From contig JBMNKL010000001.1 in NCBI GenBank assembly GCA_050952225.1, forward strand, positions 620,001-684,000: a stretch of DNA of 64,000 bases, read 5' to 3'. Below the pieces are notes generated by a model. The model ran no database searches and had not been told where the DNA came from. It saw only the letters and a list, made by a program, of their open reading frames with translations. A program made the position numbers and the translations under genes. Below are positions 46,349 to 55,311 of the stretch, piece by piece. The number at the start of each line of letters is the position of its first letter. The stretch's first letter is position 1. Source of the stretch: JBMNKL01 sp050952225 (GTDB taxonomy: Bacteria; Bacillota; Clostridia; Acetivibrionales; DTU013).

Positions 46349-46534
46349 GTGGCAAAAAGGTCATTGATAATTAAGCAGCAAAGGAAGCCAAAATACAGCA
46401 CCAGGGCTTATAACAGGTGCAGGCTTTGCGGCCGGCCCCGTGCATATATCAGAAAATTCGGGGTATGCCGCTTGTGTTTCAGGTCCCTTGCTTATAAAGG
46501 GCAAATACCAGGCGTTAAGAAGGCAAGCTGGTAA
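46349..46534 (+). CDS. rpsZ: 30S ribosomal protein S14, type Z (zinc)
   Basis: 61 aa from a GTG after GGAAGGAGG. Four cysteines are arranged CRLCGRP and CRLCFRS, the zinc form typical of Firmicutes and Actinobacteria, in contrast to the longer zinc-free S14. Confidence 0.97.
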   Translation: MAKRSLIIKQQRKPKYSTRAYNRCRLCGRPRAYIRKFGVCRLCFRSLAYKGQIPGVKKASW

Positions 46535-46558
46535 AAAATATTGGAAGGAGGTTACCAA

Positions 46559-46957
46559 ATGCAAATTACAGATGCTATCGCTGATATGCTGACAAGGATC
46601 AGGAATGCCGGTTCTGCAAAGCATGAAACCGTCGACATCCCGGCTTCCAATATTAAAAAAGATATTGCCCGCATATTGATGGACGAGGGCTATGTTAAGA
46701 AAGTTGAATTTATAGATGATAATAAGCAGGGGATAATAAGGATTACCTTGAAATACACAGGGAATAAGCAGAATGTGATTTCAGGCATCAAGAGGATCAG
46801 CAAACCCGGTCTCAGGGTTTACGTAAACAAGGATGAGCTGCCCAAGGTTCTCGGCGGACTGGGTGTTGCCATCATTTCCACATCCAAAGGCGTCATGACT
46901 GATAAGAAAGCACGGGCAGAGGGTGTAGGCGGGGAAGTGCTTGCTTTTATATGGTAA
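46559..46957 (+). CDS. rpsH: 30S ribosomal protein S8
   Basis: 132 aa; the ATG at 46559 follows GGAAGGAGG. MQITDAIADMLTRIRNAGSA and the C-terminal STSKGVMTDKKARAEGVGGE match the family. S8 binds the centre of 16S and in E. coli represses the spc operon. Confidence 0.97.
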   Translation: MQITDAIADMLTRIRNAGSAKHETVDIPASNIKKDIARILMDEGYVKKVEFIDDNKQGIIRITLKYTGNKQNVISGIKRISKPGLRVYVNKDELPKVLGGLGVAIISTSKGVMTDKKARAEGVGGEVLAFIW

Positions 46958-47028
46958 TGTCGATTACCGCCAATATTTCTGAAAAGAGCCGCAGATGCTC
47001 ATAATTTCAAGAACAGGAGGAACTTGAC

Positions 47029-47574
47029 ATGTCGAGGATAGGTAAGAAGCCTATTGAAATACCCGCCGGTGTAAGTGTTGACATAAATGGAAACATTGTC
47101 ACCGTAAAAGGACCTAAAGGCGTTTTGACAAAAGAACTTCACAAGGATATGATAATTAAGAAAGAAGGTACGACAATACTGGTAAACCGGCCTTCAGACG
47201 AAAAAAGCCACAAATCCCTCCACGGATTGACGAGAAGCCTGGTCTACAACATGGTGGAAGGCGTTACAAACGGCTTTGAAAAAGCGCTTGAAATCAACGG
47301 AGTTGGTTTCAGGGCACAGAAACAGGGAAAGAAACTGGTGCTTAATATCGGTTATTCCCACCCGGTAGAAATGGAAGAGCCCGATGGTATCACTATTGAT
47401 GTTCCCGCCCCCAACAAGATCATAGTTAAAGGCTGCGACAAGCAGGTTGTTGGTGAGGTGGCCGCAAAGATAAGGGCAAAGAGAAAGCCTGAAGTCTATA
47501 AAGGCAAGGGTATTAAGTACGAGACTGAGATAATTAGGCGCAAGGAAGGCAAAGCCGGCGCAAAAAGCAGTTAG
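47029..47574 (+). CDS. rplF: 50S ribosomal protein L6
   Basis: 181 aa, ATG after CAGGAGG. Begins MSRIGKKPIEIPAGV and contains GPKGVLTKELH, GVGFRAQKQGKKLVLNIGYSHPV and IKVKGCDKQVVGEV-like sequence. It lies near the sarcin-ricin loop. A short charged tail follows the usual end. Confidence 0.97.
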   Translation: MSRIGKKPIEIPAGVSVDINGNIVTVKGPKGVLTKELHKDMIIKKEGTTILVNRPSDEKSHKSLHGLTRSLVYNMVEGVTNGFEKALEINGVGFRAQKQGKKLVLNIGYSHPVEMEEPDGITIDVPAPNKIIVKGCDKQVVGEVAAKIRAKRKPEVYKGKGIKYETEIIRRKEGKAGAKSS

Positions 47575-47595
47575 TAGCAGGAGGGAGCTGAAGGT

Positions 47596-47964
47596 ATGAT
47601 AAAGAAGCCTATAAGAAATGAAATCAGGCGAAGAAAACATGTAAGAGTCCGCAAAAAAATTCGGGGTACTCCCGAGCGTCCAAGACTCAGTGTTTTCAGG
47701 AGCTTAAAGAATATATACGCACAGGTTATAGACGACACAACAGGCAATACGCTTGTTTCGGCCTCCTCGCTTGATGAAGCTGTCAAAAGCAAGTTTGCGT
47801 ACGGCGGCAACAAGGAAGCAGCCAGGGAAGTCGGCAGGTTGGTCGGCCAGAGGGCGCTTGAAAAGGGCATCAAGCAGGTTGTGTTTGACAGGAGCGGTTA
47901 TCTCTACCACGGCAGGGTTCTTGAACTTGCCGAGGGTGCCAGAGAAGCCGGGCTTGAGTTTTAG
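47596..47964 (+). CDS. rplR: 50S ribosomal protein L18
   Basis: 122 aa, ATG after AGGAGGGAG. RPRLSVFRSLKNIYAQVID and FDRSGYLYHGRVLELAEGAREAGLEF are family signatures. It binds 5S rRNA with L5. Confidence 0.97.
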   Translation: MIKKPIRNEIRRRKHVRVRKKIRGTPERPRLSVFRSLKNIYAQVIDDTTGNTLVSASSLDEAVKSKFAYGGNKEAAREVGRLVGQRALEKGIKQVVFDRSGYLYHGRVLELAEGAREAGLEF

Positions 47965-47982
47965 GAATAGGAGGGATGGAAA

Positions 47983-48483
47983 TTGCAGCGTATTGATGCT
48001 GGAACATTGGACCTGAAAGAGAAGGTTGTTAAAATAGGACGTGTTACTAAGGTGGTAAAGGGCGGAAGGAATTTCCGTTTCAGCGCTCTTGTTGTAGTCG
48101 GGGACGAAAATGGCTATGTCGGGAGCGGACTCGGGAAAGCCGCGGAAATACCTGATGCCATTAGGAAAGGAATAGACAACGCAAAGAAGAACCTGATAAA
48201 GGTACCTCTTGTAGATACGACTATCCCGCATGAAGTAATAGGCGAATTCGGCGCCGGAAAAGTGCTGTTAAAACCGGCGGGCCCCGGTACCGGCGTTATT
48301 GCCGGCGGACCCGTAAGGGCGGTCCTTGAACTTGCCGGCGTACGTGACATAAGGACCAAATCGCTTGGATCCAACAACCCTATTAACGTGGTAAACGCGA
48401 CGATGCGAGCTCTTTCGCAGCTTAAAACAGCCGAGGAAGTCGCGAAGCTTCGCGGGAAAACCATGGAAGAGGTATTGGGTTAG
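47983..48483 (+). CDS. rpsE: 30S ribosomal protein S5
   Basis: 166 aa from a TTG after AGGAGGGA. The double-stranded-RNA-binding domain begins KVVKGGRNFRFSALVVVGDE. The C-terminal part holds GAGKVLLKPAGPGTGVIAGG. S5 contributes to decoding fidelity and mRNA unwinding. Confidence 0.97.
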   Translation: MQRIDAGTLDLKEKVVKIGRVTKVVKGGRNFRFSALVVVGDENGYVGSGLGKAAEIPDAIRKGIDNAKKNLIKVPLVDTTIPHEVIGEFGAGKVLLKPAGPGTGVIAGGPVRAVLELAGVRDIRTKSLGSNNPINVVNATMRALSQLKTAEEVAKLRGKTMEEVLG

Positions 48484-48496
48484 GAGGGATGCTGCG

Positions 48497-48676
48497 ATGG
48501 CAAAACTGAAGATAACTCTTGTAAGAAGCACGAATAAATGCCAGGAAAACCAGAAAGCGACTGTAAGAGCTCTTGGCTTGAGAAAAATCGGAAGTTCCGT
48601 GGAACATAACGACACTCCTCAGATCAGGGGCATGATCAAAACAGTCTCTCACTTGGTATCCGTAGAAGAAGTATAG
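48497..48676 (+). CDS. rpmD: 50S ribosomal protein L30
   Basis: 59 aa, a small gene between rpsE and rplO. The ATG follows TAGGAGGGATGCTGCG. The sequence starts MAKLKITLVRSTN and contains TVRALGLRKIGSSVEHND and IRGMIKTVSHLV, all typical of L30. It fills the only gap in the spc gene order. Confidence 0.95.
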   Translation: MAKLKITLVRSTNKCQENQKATVRALGLRKIGSSVEHNDTPQIRGMIKTVSHLVSVEEV

Positions 48677-48691
48677 GGGAGGTGTAGTCTT

Positions 48692-49135
48692 TTGAAAATA
48701 CATGAATTGCAGCCGGTACCCGGCACAAGAAAGGCTCCGGTCAGGAAAGGAAGGGGACCGGGTTCGGGCAAAGGCAAAACCGCGGGACGCGGGCATAAGG
48801 GCCAGAACGCGCGTGCTGGCGGCGGAGTCAGGCCCGGTTTCGAAGGCGGCCAGATGCCTCTCTACAGGAGGATACCCAAGAGAGGTTTCAATAACAAGAG
48901 ATTTGCCAAGGTATATGCCGAGGTTAATGTTTCGGATTTGAATATATTTGAAGATGGAACCGTGGTAAACGGTGAGCTTCTTAAGAAAGCTGGAATTACA
49001 AAAAAGTTGTATGACGGGGTAGCTGTCCTGGGCAACGGCGAGCTTACGAAGAAGCTTACTGTCCAGGCCGCGAGATTCACCAAGACAGCTTCGGAAAAGA
49101 TTGAGGCTGCGGGAGGAAAGGTAGAGGTGGTATAA
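48692..49135 (+). CDS. rplO: 50S ribosomal protein L15
   Basis: 147 aa from a TTG after GGGGAGGTG. KGRGPGSGKGKTAGRGHKGQ and GFEGGQMPLYRRIPKRGF are the glycine- and arginine-rich rRNA-binding parts. The C-terminal domain ends KIEAAGGKVEVV. The stop is followed after one base by the secY start. Confidence 0.97.
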   Translation: MKIHELQPVPGTRKAPVRKGRGPGSGKGKTAGRGHKGQNARAGGGVRPGFEGGQMPLYRRIPKRGFNNKRFAKVYAEVNVSDLNIFEDGTVVNGELLKKAGITKKLYDGVAVLGNGELTKKLTVQAARFTKTASEKIEAAGGKVEVV

Positions 49136-49136
49136 T

Positions 49137-50435
49137 ATGGGCGGAATGATCGAGACCCTGCGTAATGCGTGGAAAATAACGGATTTGCGTAAGAAGATCC
49201 TATTTACAATCGTTATGATGATAATATATAGGATCGGCGCTTTCATACCAAACCCGGGTCTTGATGCAAAAGCATTTTCCGAGTTGATCGACCAGGCCGG
49301 TTCACTCGGAGGATTCCTTGATATCGTATCAGGAGGAGCGTTCAAACTGGCGTCGGTTTTTGCATTGAGTATTACGCCGTATATCAATTCGTCCATTATT
49401 ATGCAACTTCTGACCATAGCGATTCCTGCGCTTGAAAGACTGCAGAAGGAGGGCGATGAAGGCAGGAAGATACTGCAGCAGTATGTCAGGTATGGCACGG
49501 TGATTCTTGGCTTTATTCAGTCTGTTGCGCTTTATATTACTATTCGCGGACGCAACGGCGTTATCGACGGCGGGAGCGTCTGGAGTTTCCTCATAATAAC
49601 GCTTACGTTTACGGCAGGTACTGCGTTCCTTATGTGGCTTGGCGAACAGATTACCGAACACGGTATCGGCAATGGAATATCGATGATAATATTTGCCGGT
49701 ATTGTTTCGCGGGCGCCGAATGGAGCGAGAGGACTTTACCTCAACTACATGGCCGGCAATTTCGGTTCAGGTATCTTGGGAATACTCGTGATAATCGGGA
49801 TATTGATAATGTTTGTGATTGTTATCGCGGGAGTCATATGGGTGCAGCAGGCGGAAAGAAGGATACCCGTACAATATGCCAAGCGCGTTGTGGGAAGGAA
49901 AATGTACGGGGGCCAAAGCACGCATTTGCCGATAAAAGTCAACCTGGCGGGAGTTATCCCGATAATATTTGCAATGTCGCTTATGATGTTTCCTTCAACG
50001 ATTGTTACGATGTTCTTTGCAAACGTGGACAACTGGTTTGTAAGACTTTTTAAAAATCCTGAGAAAAGCCCGCTGTATGTAGTGGTTTATGCGATCCTGA
50101 TTATATTCTTTACGTTCTTTTACTCGATTGTGCAGTTCAACCCGGTGGAGATCGCAAACAACCTGAAAAAGAACGGCGGTTTCATACCCGGTTACAGGCC
50201 CGGGAAAGCAACGTCCGACTATATTTCCAGGGTTCTTAACAGGATAACGTGGTTTGGTGGGTTTTTCCTTGCGATAATTACGATTGCTCCCATTATAATG
50301 GGAAATGTAACGAAAATACCGGGAATATGGTTTGGAGGCACGACCGTTCTTATTCTTGTGGGTGTAGCTCTGGACACTGTCCAGGCAATTGAAGCGCAAA
50401 TGCTTATGAGGCACTATAAAGGCTTCCTGGAATAA
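49137..50435 (+). CDS. secY: Preprotein translocase subunit SecY
   Basis: 432 aa with ten hydrophobic segments. Family motifs are IPNPGLDAKAF near the first loop, SGGAFKLASVFALSITPYIN (plug and second helix) and the cytoplasmic loop QQAERRIPVQYAKRVVG near 235. It forms the channel for protein export with SecE and SecG. Normal Firmicutes position between rplO and adk. Confidence 0.97.
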   Translation: MGGMIETLRNAWKITDLRKKILFTIVMMIIYRIGAFIPNPGLDAKAFSELIDQAGSLGGFLDIVSGGAFKLASVFALSITPYINSSIIMQLLTIAIPALERLQKEGDEGRKILQQYVRYGTVILGFIQSVALYITIRGRNGVIDGGSVWSFLIITLTFTAGTAFLMWLGEQITEHGIGNGISMIIFAGIVSRAPNGARGLYLNYMAGNFGSGILGILVIIGILIMFVIVIAGVIWVQQAERRIPVQYAKRVVGRKMYGGQSTHLPIKVNLAGVIPIIFAMSLMMFPSTIVTMFFANVDNWFVRLFKNPEKSPLYVVVYAILIIFFTFFYSIVQFNPVEIANNLKKNGGFIPGYRPGKATSDYISRVLNRITWFGGFFLAIITIAPIIMGNVTKIPGIWFGGTTVLILVGVALDTVQAIEAQMLMRHYKGFLE

Positions 50436-50459
50436 AATATGTCTTATGCGAGGTAGAAG

Positions 50460-51110
50460 ATGAGACTGGTACTGTTAGGAGCGCCCGGTGCGGGCAAGGG
50501 CTCACAGGCTGTTGTACTTTCACAGAAACTTAATATTCCTCATATATCAACCGGTGATATATTCAGGAGCAATATAAAGAACGGGACTGAGCTGGGATTG
50601 ATGGCAAAGAAGTATATAGACAGCGGTGCCCTTGTACCCGACGAAGTCACCATAGGAATAGTCAAGGACAGAATCCAGCAGGATGACGCAAGAGACGGGT
50701 TCATACTGGACGGTTTTCCGCGCACGATTTCGCAGGCGGAAAGCCTGGACCGCATGCTGAAAGATATGGGACAGGGACTGGATTATGTTCTGAACCTGGA
50801 AGTAGCGGACGAAGTAATTATTAAGAGGTTGTCCGGCAGAAGGGTATGCCCTGAGTGCAATGCGACCTATCATGTTGAAAGCAATCCCCCGTCACGAGAG
50901 AACATATGCGATAATTGCGGCGCCAGGCTGATCCAGAGGGAAGACGACCGTGAACATACTGTCGTCAACAGGTTGAACACGTATCATGCCCAGACCGAAC
51001 CCCTTATAAATTATTACAGGGAGAAGGGCATATTAGCTGATGTAAGCGGAAGGGACCGGATATCTGATACAACGGCGGAAGTATTTAGGGCATTGGGAAT
51101 AAAAGAATGA
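50460..51110 (+). CDS. adk: Adenylate kinase, zinc-lid form
   Basis: 216 aa. The P-loop is LLGAPGAGKGSQA, followed by HISTGDIFRSNI and LDGFPRTISQAE. The lid holds four cysteines (CPECNATYH and CDNCG), the zinc form common in Gram-positives. It interconverts ATP plus AMP and two ADP. The stop overlaps the map start by four bases. Confidence 0.97.
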   Translation: MRLVLLGAPGAGKGSQAVVLSQKLNIPHISTGDIFRSNIKNGTELGLMAKKYIDSGALVPDEVTIGIVKDRIQQDDARDGFILDGFPRTISQAESLDRMLKDMGQGLDYVLNLEVADEVIIKRLSGRRVCPECNATYHVESNPPSRENICDNCGARLIQREDDREHTVVNRLNTYHAQTEPLINYYREKGILADVSGRDRISDTTAEVFRALGIKE

Positions 51111-51886
51111 TATATATTAAATCAAAGTCGGAACTGGAATTAATGAGAAGAGCGGGTGAGATAACAGCAACCGCGCTTAAATTGGTGGAAGAGGCCGTAA
51201 AACCTGGCGTGACGACGGGGGAACTGGACCGTATCGCGGAAAAGTATGTCCTCAGTCAAAAAGCGCTGCCGCTGTTCAAAGGTGTACCTTGTGCAATAGA
51301 AGGCGGGATTGATTTTCCCGGGACGATATGCGCTTCTGTCAATGACGAGGTGATACACGGGATACCGGGTTTAAGACAGTTAAAAGATGGAGATATTATT
51401 AGTGTCGACATAGGAGTCAGTTTTGACGGGTTTTGCAGTGATGCGGCAAGAACATTCCCGGTAGGTAATGTTTCAGAGGAAGCGATGAGGCTGATCCGGG
51501 CGACGGAGCAAAGTTTTTATGAAGGAATAAAATACGCGATTAAAGGAAACCGTATTGTGGATATATCCAGGGCTGTGCAACAATATGTCGAAAGCCAAGG
51601 ATTCTCAGTTGTCCGGGATTTTGTGGGCCATGGCATAGGCAGGGAAATGTGGGAATCTCCGCAGGTGCCGAACTTCGTCACCCGCGGGAGGGGCCCCAGG
51701 CTTGAGCCGGGTATGACGCTGGCAATCGAACCAATGGTAAACCAGGGAGAGCATTATATAAAAATACTTAATGACAAATGGACTGTGGTTACAGCAGACG
51801 GCAAATTATCGGCACATTATGAAAATACTATTGCCATAACCGACGATGAGCCGTTAATTATGACAAAGCTCAGAGGTGAGGATTGA
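51107..51886 (+). CDS. map: Methionine aminopeptidase, type I, with an unusual active-site residue
   Basis: 259 aa. The five metal ligands are present: the two aspartates in VDIGVSFDGFCSDAART, the histidine in GHGIG, and the glutamates in LAIEPMV and SAHYENT. The second conserved histidine of type I enzymes (GHGIGxxxHE) is replaced by tryptophan: GHGIGREMWESPQVPN. There is also an insert-like CAIEGGIDFP before GTICASVNDEVIHG. It removes N-terminal methionine from new proteins. If the tryptophan is not an error, substrate positioning should differ from the textbook enzyme. Confidence 0.9.
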   Translation: MIYIKSKSELELMRRAGEITATALKLVEEAVKPGVTTGELDRIAEKYVLSQKALPLFKGVPCAIEGGIDFPGTICASVNDEVIHGIPGLRQLKDGDIISVDIGVSFDGFCSDAARTFPVGNVSEEAMRLIRATEQSFYEGIKYAIKGNRIVDISRAVQQYVESQGFSVVRDFVGHGIGREMWESPQVPNFVTRGRGPRLEPGMTLAIEPMVNQGEHYIKILNDKWTVVTADGKLSAHYENTIAITDDEPLIMTKLRGED

Positions 51887-52150
51887 TTGGGCATATCTTT
51901 AGGCCAGGTAGTTGTTTCTCGGGCAGGAAGAGATGCGGGAAGAAGGTTCGTTGTAGTAAAAGTGGTTGACGACTTTTTTGTGGAAATAGCCGACGGAGAC
52001 TTGCGAAAGATTGAAAAACCAAAAAGAAAAAAAGTCAAGCATTTAAATATCACGGACGAAAGGGCTTTTGGCATCGAGGAAAAACTAAAAAGCGGCGCAA
52101 AGATAACAAATGCCGAAATAAGAAAAGCGCTGGCTGATCTGGATTTTTAA
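51887..52150 (+). CDS. KOW-domain RNA-binding protein
   Basis: 87 aa from a TTG directly after map, with AGAGGTGAGG upstream. The sequence GQVVVSRAGRDAGRRFVVVKV is a KOW/L14e-like motif, followed by a basic segment (KPKRKKVKH) and a helical end. Homologues are found between map and infA in many Clostridia; the role is probably rRNA or ribosome binding, not proven. Confidence 0.88.
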   Translation: MGISLGQVVVSRAGRDAGRRFVVVKVVDDFFVEIADGDLRKIEKPKRKKVKHLNITDERAFGIEEKLKSGAKITNAEIRKALADLDF

Positions 52151-52167
52151 AAAGGAGGGTTTGAGTT

Positions 52168-52386
52168 TTGTCGAAAGACGACGTAATCGAGGTTGAAGGA
52201 AGAATCGTAGAGGCATTGCCAAATGCGATGTTTCAGGTGGAACTGGAAAACGGACACAAGGTGCTTGCCCACATTTCAGGCAAGCTGAGGATGAATTTTA
52301 TCAGGATTTTGCCGGGAGACAGGGTGACACTGGAATTGTCACCGTATGACCTTACCCGTGGCAGAATCACATGGAGAGCGAAGTAA
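52168..52386 (+). CDS. infA: Translation initiation factor IF-1
   Basis: 72 aa from a TTG after AAGGAGGG. The whole protein is the OB-fold: IEVEGRIVEALPNAMFQVEL, then HISGKLRMNFIRILPGDRV and LTRGRITWR. It binds the A site of the 30S subunit during initiation. Confidence 0.97.
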   Translation: MSKDDVIEVEGRIVEALPNAMFQVELENGHKVLAHISGKLRMNFIRILPGDRVTLELSPYDLTRGRITWRAK

Positions 52387-52429
52387 AGCAGAGTGCAACA
52401 AGGAACGATACTCAAGGAGGGTTCGGGAG

Positions 52430-52543
52430 ATGAAAGTAAAACCATCTGTAAAAGCAATGTGTGAAAAATGCAAGATAATCAAAAGAAAAGGCAGAGTAAG
52501 GGTAATATGCGAAAACCCCAAGCATAAACAGAAGCAGGGTTGA
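52430..52543 (+). CDS. rpmJ: 50S ribosomal protein L36
   Basis: 37 aa from the ATG at 52430 after CAAGGAGGG. Begins MKVKPSVKAMCEKCK; the C-C-C-H zinc ligands CEKC, CENPKH are present, so this is the zinc form. Confidence 0.96.
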   Translation: MKVKPSVKAMCEKCKIIKRKGRVRVICENPKHKQKQG

Positions 52544-52584
52544 CTAGGGCAATGGTTGATAATTTCCCCGGCTGCAAAAAAACC

Positions 52585-52613
52585 TTGTTTTGTTTAAAAG
52601 AATATGATATAAT
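52585..52613 (+). promoter_or_regulatory. Predicted internal promoter before rpsM
   Basis: TTGTTT and TATAAT are separated by 17 bp. It would transcribe rpsM-rpsK-rpsD-rpoA-rplQ separately, with a leader of about 220 bases (52620-52838). That leader holds inverted repeats such as CATG TCCGGGATATTCCGG CATG but no gene. S4 (RpsD) is a known autoregulator of such operons, so a leader site for it is plausible. Confidence 0.65.
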
Positions 52614-52838
52614 TTCAGCTTGATTTGCAGTCAGAATCAATTATCAACCATCTTTCTCCGGTTTGAAATTTATCACCCTGGAGCGGCTGCATGTCCGGGA
52701 TATTCCGGCATGATCCGGGTGTTAATAGATAGAGGAAGTGGGAGTGCTCCCGGTGCGGTTTATCGCCAGGAAACATCCCGGTTTTGATGAAGAACGGCAT
52801 ATTTTAAGGTTTGGAATTTTTTGGAGGTGTTTGACAAG

Positions 52839-53213
52839 ATGGCACGTATTGCTGGAGTAGACCTGCCCAGGGAAAAACGTGTGGAAATAGGATTGACATA
52901 TATTTTTGGCCTGGGAAGGAGCAAAGCCAAGGAGATTTTAAAAAAGACCGCCATTAACCCGGATACAAGGGTTAGGGATCTGACGGACGACGAGATCAGC
53001 AGGCTTAGGGAAATCATTGACAAGGAATACAAAGTGGAAGGCGATCTTAGGAGAGATGTTTCTCTTGATATTAAAAGGCTGATTGAAATAGGCTGCTACA
53101 GAGGCAGAAGACACAGGCAGGGTTTGCCTGTCAGGGGCCAGAGGACGAAAACGAACGCCAGGACAAGGAAAGGTCCGAAGAGAACAGTAGGCGTTCATAG
53201 GAAGAAGTCATAA
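52839..53213 (+). CDS. rpsM: 30S ribosomal protein S13
   Basis: 124 aa; the ATG at 52839 follows TTGGAGGTG. MARIAGVDLPREKRVEIGLT, a helix-hairpin-helix (LGRSKAKEILKK) and the basic tail GQRTKTNARTRKGPKR are typical. It contacts tRNA and bridges the subunits. Confidence 0.97.
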   Translation: MARIAGVDLPREKRVEIGLTYIFGLGRSKAKEILKKTAINPDTRVRDLTDDEISRLREIIDKEYKVEGDLRRDVSLDIKRLIEIGCYRGRRHRQGLPVRGQRTKTNARTRKGPKRTVGVHRKKS

Positions 53214-53230
53214 AGGAGGTTGGTAATCGA

Positions 53231-53626
53231 ATGGCCGCGAAAACTACGAGAAGAACCAGGAAAAGAAGAGAACGCAAGAATATTGAACGTGGTGCTGCGC
53301 ATATCCGTTCAACGTTTAATAATACAATAGTGACAATTACCGACACCGCGGGAAATGCTATTTCATGGGCAAGCGCGGGAGGATTGGGATTCAGGGGTTC
53401 CAGGAAAAGTACGCCGTTTGCGGCGCAGATGGCTGCTGAAGCTGCGTCGAAAGCTGCGATGGAACATGGCCTAAAGACCGTGGAGGTTTATGTTAAAGGA
53501 CCCGGATCAGGCAGGGAAGCCGCAATAAGAGCTTTGCAGGCAGCCGGTCTTGACGTGAGTCTTATCAAGGACGTTACGCCTATACCGCATAACGGATGCA
53601 GGCCGCCTAAAAGAAGAAGAGTGTAA
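53231..53626 (+). CDS. rpsK: 30S ribosomal protein S11
   Basis: 131 aa. HIRSTFNNTIVTITDTAGNA near 26 and the C-terminal VTPIPHNGCRPPKRRRV, including the Asn-Gly that is isomerised in E. coli, identify it. It lies on the platform near the E site. Confidence 0.97.
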   Translation: MAAKTTRRTRKRRERKNIERGAAHIRSTFNNTIVTITDTAGNAISWASAGGLGFRGSRKSTPFAAQMAAEAASKAAMEHGLKTVEVYVKGPGSGREAAIRALQAAGLDVSLIKDVTPIPHNGCRPPKRRRV

Positions 53627-53645
53627 TATGGAGGTGCTAGAATAG

Positions 53646-54272
53646 ATGGCAAGGTATACGGATGCGTCTTGCAGGCTTTGCCGCAGAGAAGGCGAAAAGC
53701 TTTTCCTGAAAGGAGAAAGGTGCTATACAAACAAGTGTTCCGTTGTGAGAAGAGCCTATGCTCCGGGGCAGCACGGACAACAGAGAAAGAAAATGTCCGA
53801 GTATGGCCTGCAATTGCGTGAGAAACAAAAAGCAAGACGATTTTATGGAATTCTCGAAAAACAGTTCAGAGGTTATTTCGAGATGGCGGTTAAGAAAAAA
53901 GGAGTAACAGGCGAAAACCTTCTGCAGATTCTTGAAAGCAGGCTTGACAATGTAGTATACAGGCTGGGACTGGCTACATCAAGACCAGAGGCAAGACAGC
54001 TTGTCAGGCATGGTCACTTTACGGTTAACGGGAAAAAGGTCGATATACCTTCCTTGCTTTTGAAACCCGGCGATATTCTCGGGGTAAGAGAAAAGTTCAG
54101 GAACTCCGATAAACTGAAGTCTATTATTGATATAGCAGGAGGCAAGGTGATTCCGAAGTGGTTGGAGTTCGACGCTGAAAACCTTACCGGAAAAGTAGTC
54201 ACATTGCCTGAAAGAGAAGATATTGATTTGCCGATCAAGGAACACCTTATTGTCGAGTTGTACTCGAAGTAA
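53646..54272 (+). CDS. rpsD: 30S ribosomal protein S4, zinc form
   Basis: 208 aa. The N-terminus has four cysteines in CRLCRREGEKL and CYTNKCS, a probable zinc site. The S4 RNA-binding domain is at about 98-160 (SRLDNVVYRLGLATSRPEAR, VRHGHFTVNGKKVDIPS). It starts 16S assembly and can repress its own operon. Confidence 0.97.
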   Translation: MARYTDASCRLCRREGEKLFLKGERCYTNKCSVVRRAYAPGQHGQQRKKMSEYGLQLREKQKARRFYGILEKQFRGYFEMAVKKKGVTGENLLQILESRLDNVVYRLGLATSRPEARQLVRHGHFTVNGKKVDIPSLLLKPGDILGVREKFRNSDKLKSIIDIAGGKVIPKWLEFDAENLTGKVVTLPEREDIDLPIKEHLIVELYSK

Positions 54273-54342
54273 TGCATTGTTTAGCAGCAAGGAGTTGCCC
54301 TCATGATAAACAACGATATTGTAAATTAAGGGAGGGTTTTTG

Positions 54343-55290
54343 TTGATTGAAATAGAAAAACCGAAAATTGAATGCGTAGAGTCTGCAGATGATAATACTT
54401 ATGGCAAATTTGTCGTTGAACCCCTGGAAAGAGGTTATGGCATAACGCTTGGGAATTCTCTCAGGAGGATTCTTTTATCGTCGCTGCCGGGCGTCGCGGT
54501 AACCTCGATAAAGGTTGACGGCGTTTTGCATGAGTTTTCAACAGTTCCCGGGGTAATTGAGGATTTGACGGAGATTATCCTCAATATAAAGAACCTGTCA
54601 TTGAAGCTCCACAGCGACGAGCCTAAAATAATCTATATAGACGCCGATGGCGAAGGAGCCGTGACAGCCGGCGATATAAAGGCGGATTCCGACGTAGAGG
54701 TATTAAACCCGGAACTCCATATCTGCACTTTGAACGGTGACGCCAGGTTCTACATGGAAATGGTGGTAAACAAGAGCAGGGGGTACGTACCGGCGGAAAA
54801 GAATAAACAGCCGGGACAGCCGATTGGAATAATACCTATTGATTCCATATACACTCCAGTAAGAAAGGTTAACTACACGGTGGAAAATACGCGTGTAGGC
54901 CAGGTTACGGATTATGACAAGCTTACGCTGGAAGTATGGACAAACGGCAGTATCAAGCCGGATGAAGCTATCAGCCTGGGCGCGAAAATTTTAAGCGAGC
55001 ATTTGAATTTATTCATTGATCTTTCCGATCATGCCAAGCATACTGAAATCATGGTTGAAAAGGAAGAGACCAAGAAGGAGAAGGTTCTCGAAATGACGAT
55101 AGAAGAGCTTGATTTGTCGGTAAGGTCGTATAACTGCTTGAAGAGAGCCGGCATCAACACTGTTGAGGATTTGACAAACAAGACCGAAGAAGACATGATG
55201 AAAGTAAGGAACCTTGGAAGGAAATCCCTGGAAGAAGTGCTGCAAAAGTTGAATGCACTGGGATTGTCACTTGCCAAAAGCGAGGAATGA
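54343..55290 (+). CDS. rpoA: RNA polymerase alpha subunit
   Basis: 315 aa; TTG at 54343 is seven bases after GGAGG, better spaced than the TTG three bases earlier. N-terminal domain: EPLERGYGITLGNSLRRILLSSLPG near 28, the dimerisation motif. C-terminal domain: EELDLSVRSYNCLKRAGINTVEDL near 250, which binds UP elements and activators. Located between rpsD and rplQ, the standard order. Confidence 0.97.
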   Translation: MIEIEKPKIECVESADDNTYGKFVVEPLERGYGITLGNSLRRILLSSLPGVAVTSIKVDGVLHEFSTVPGVIEDLTEIILNIKNLSLKLHSDEPKIIYIDADGEGAVTAGDIKADSDVEVLNPELHICTLNGDARFYMEMVVNKSRGYVPAEKNKQPGQPIGIIPIDSIYTPVRKVNYTVENTRVGQVTDYDKLTLEVWTNGSIKPDEAISLGAKILSEHLNLFIDLSDHAKHTEIMVEKEETKKEKVLEMTIEELDLSVRSYNCLKRAGINTVEDLTNKTEEDMMKVRNLGRKSLEEVLQKLNALGLSLAKSEE

Positions 55291-55311
55291 TTAGTAAGGG
55301 AGGTAATTACA

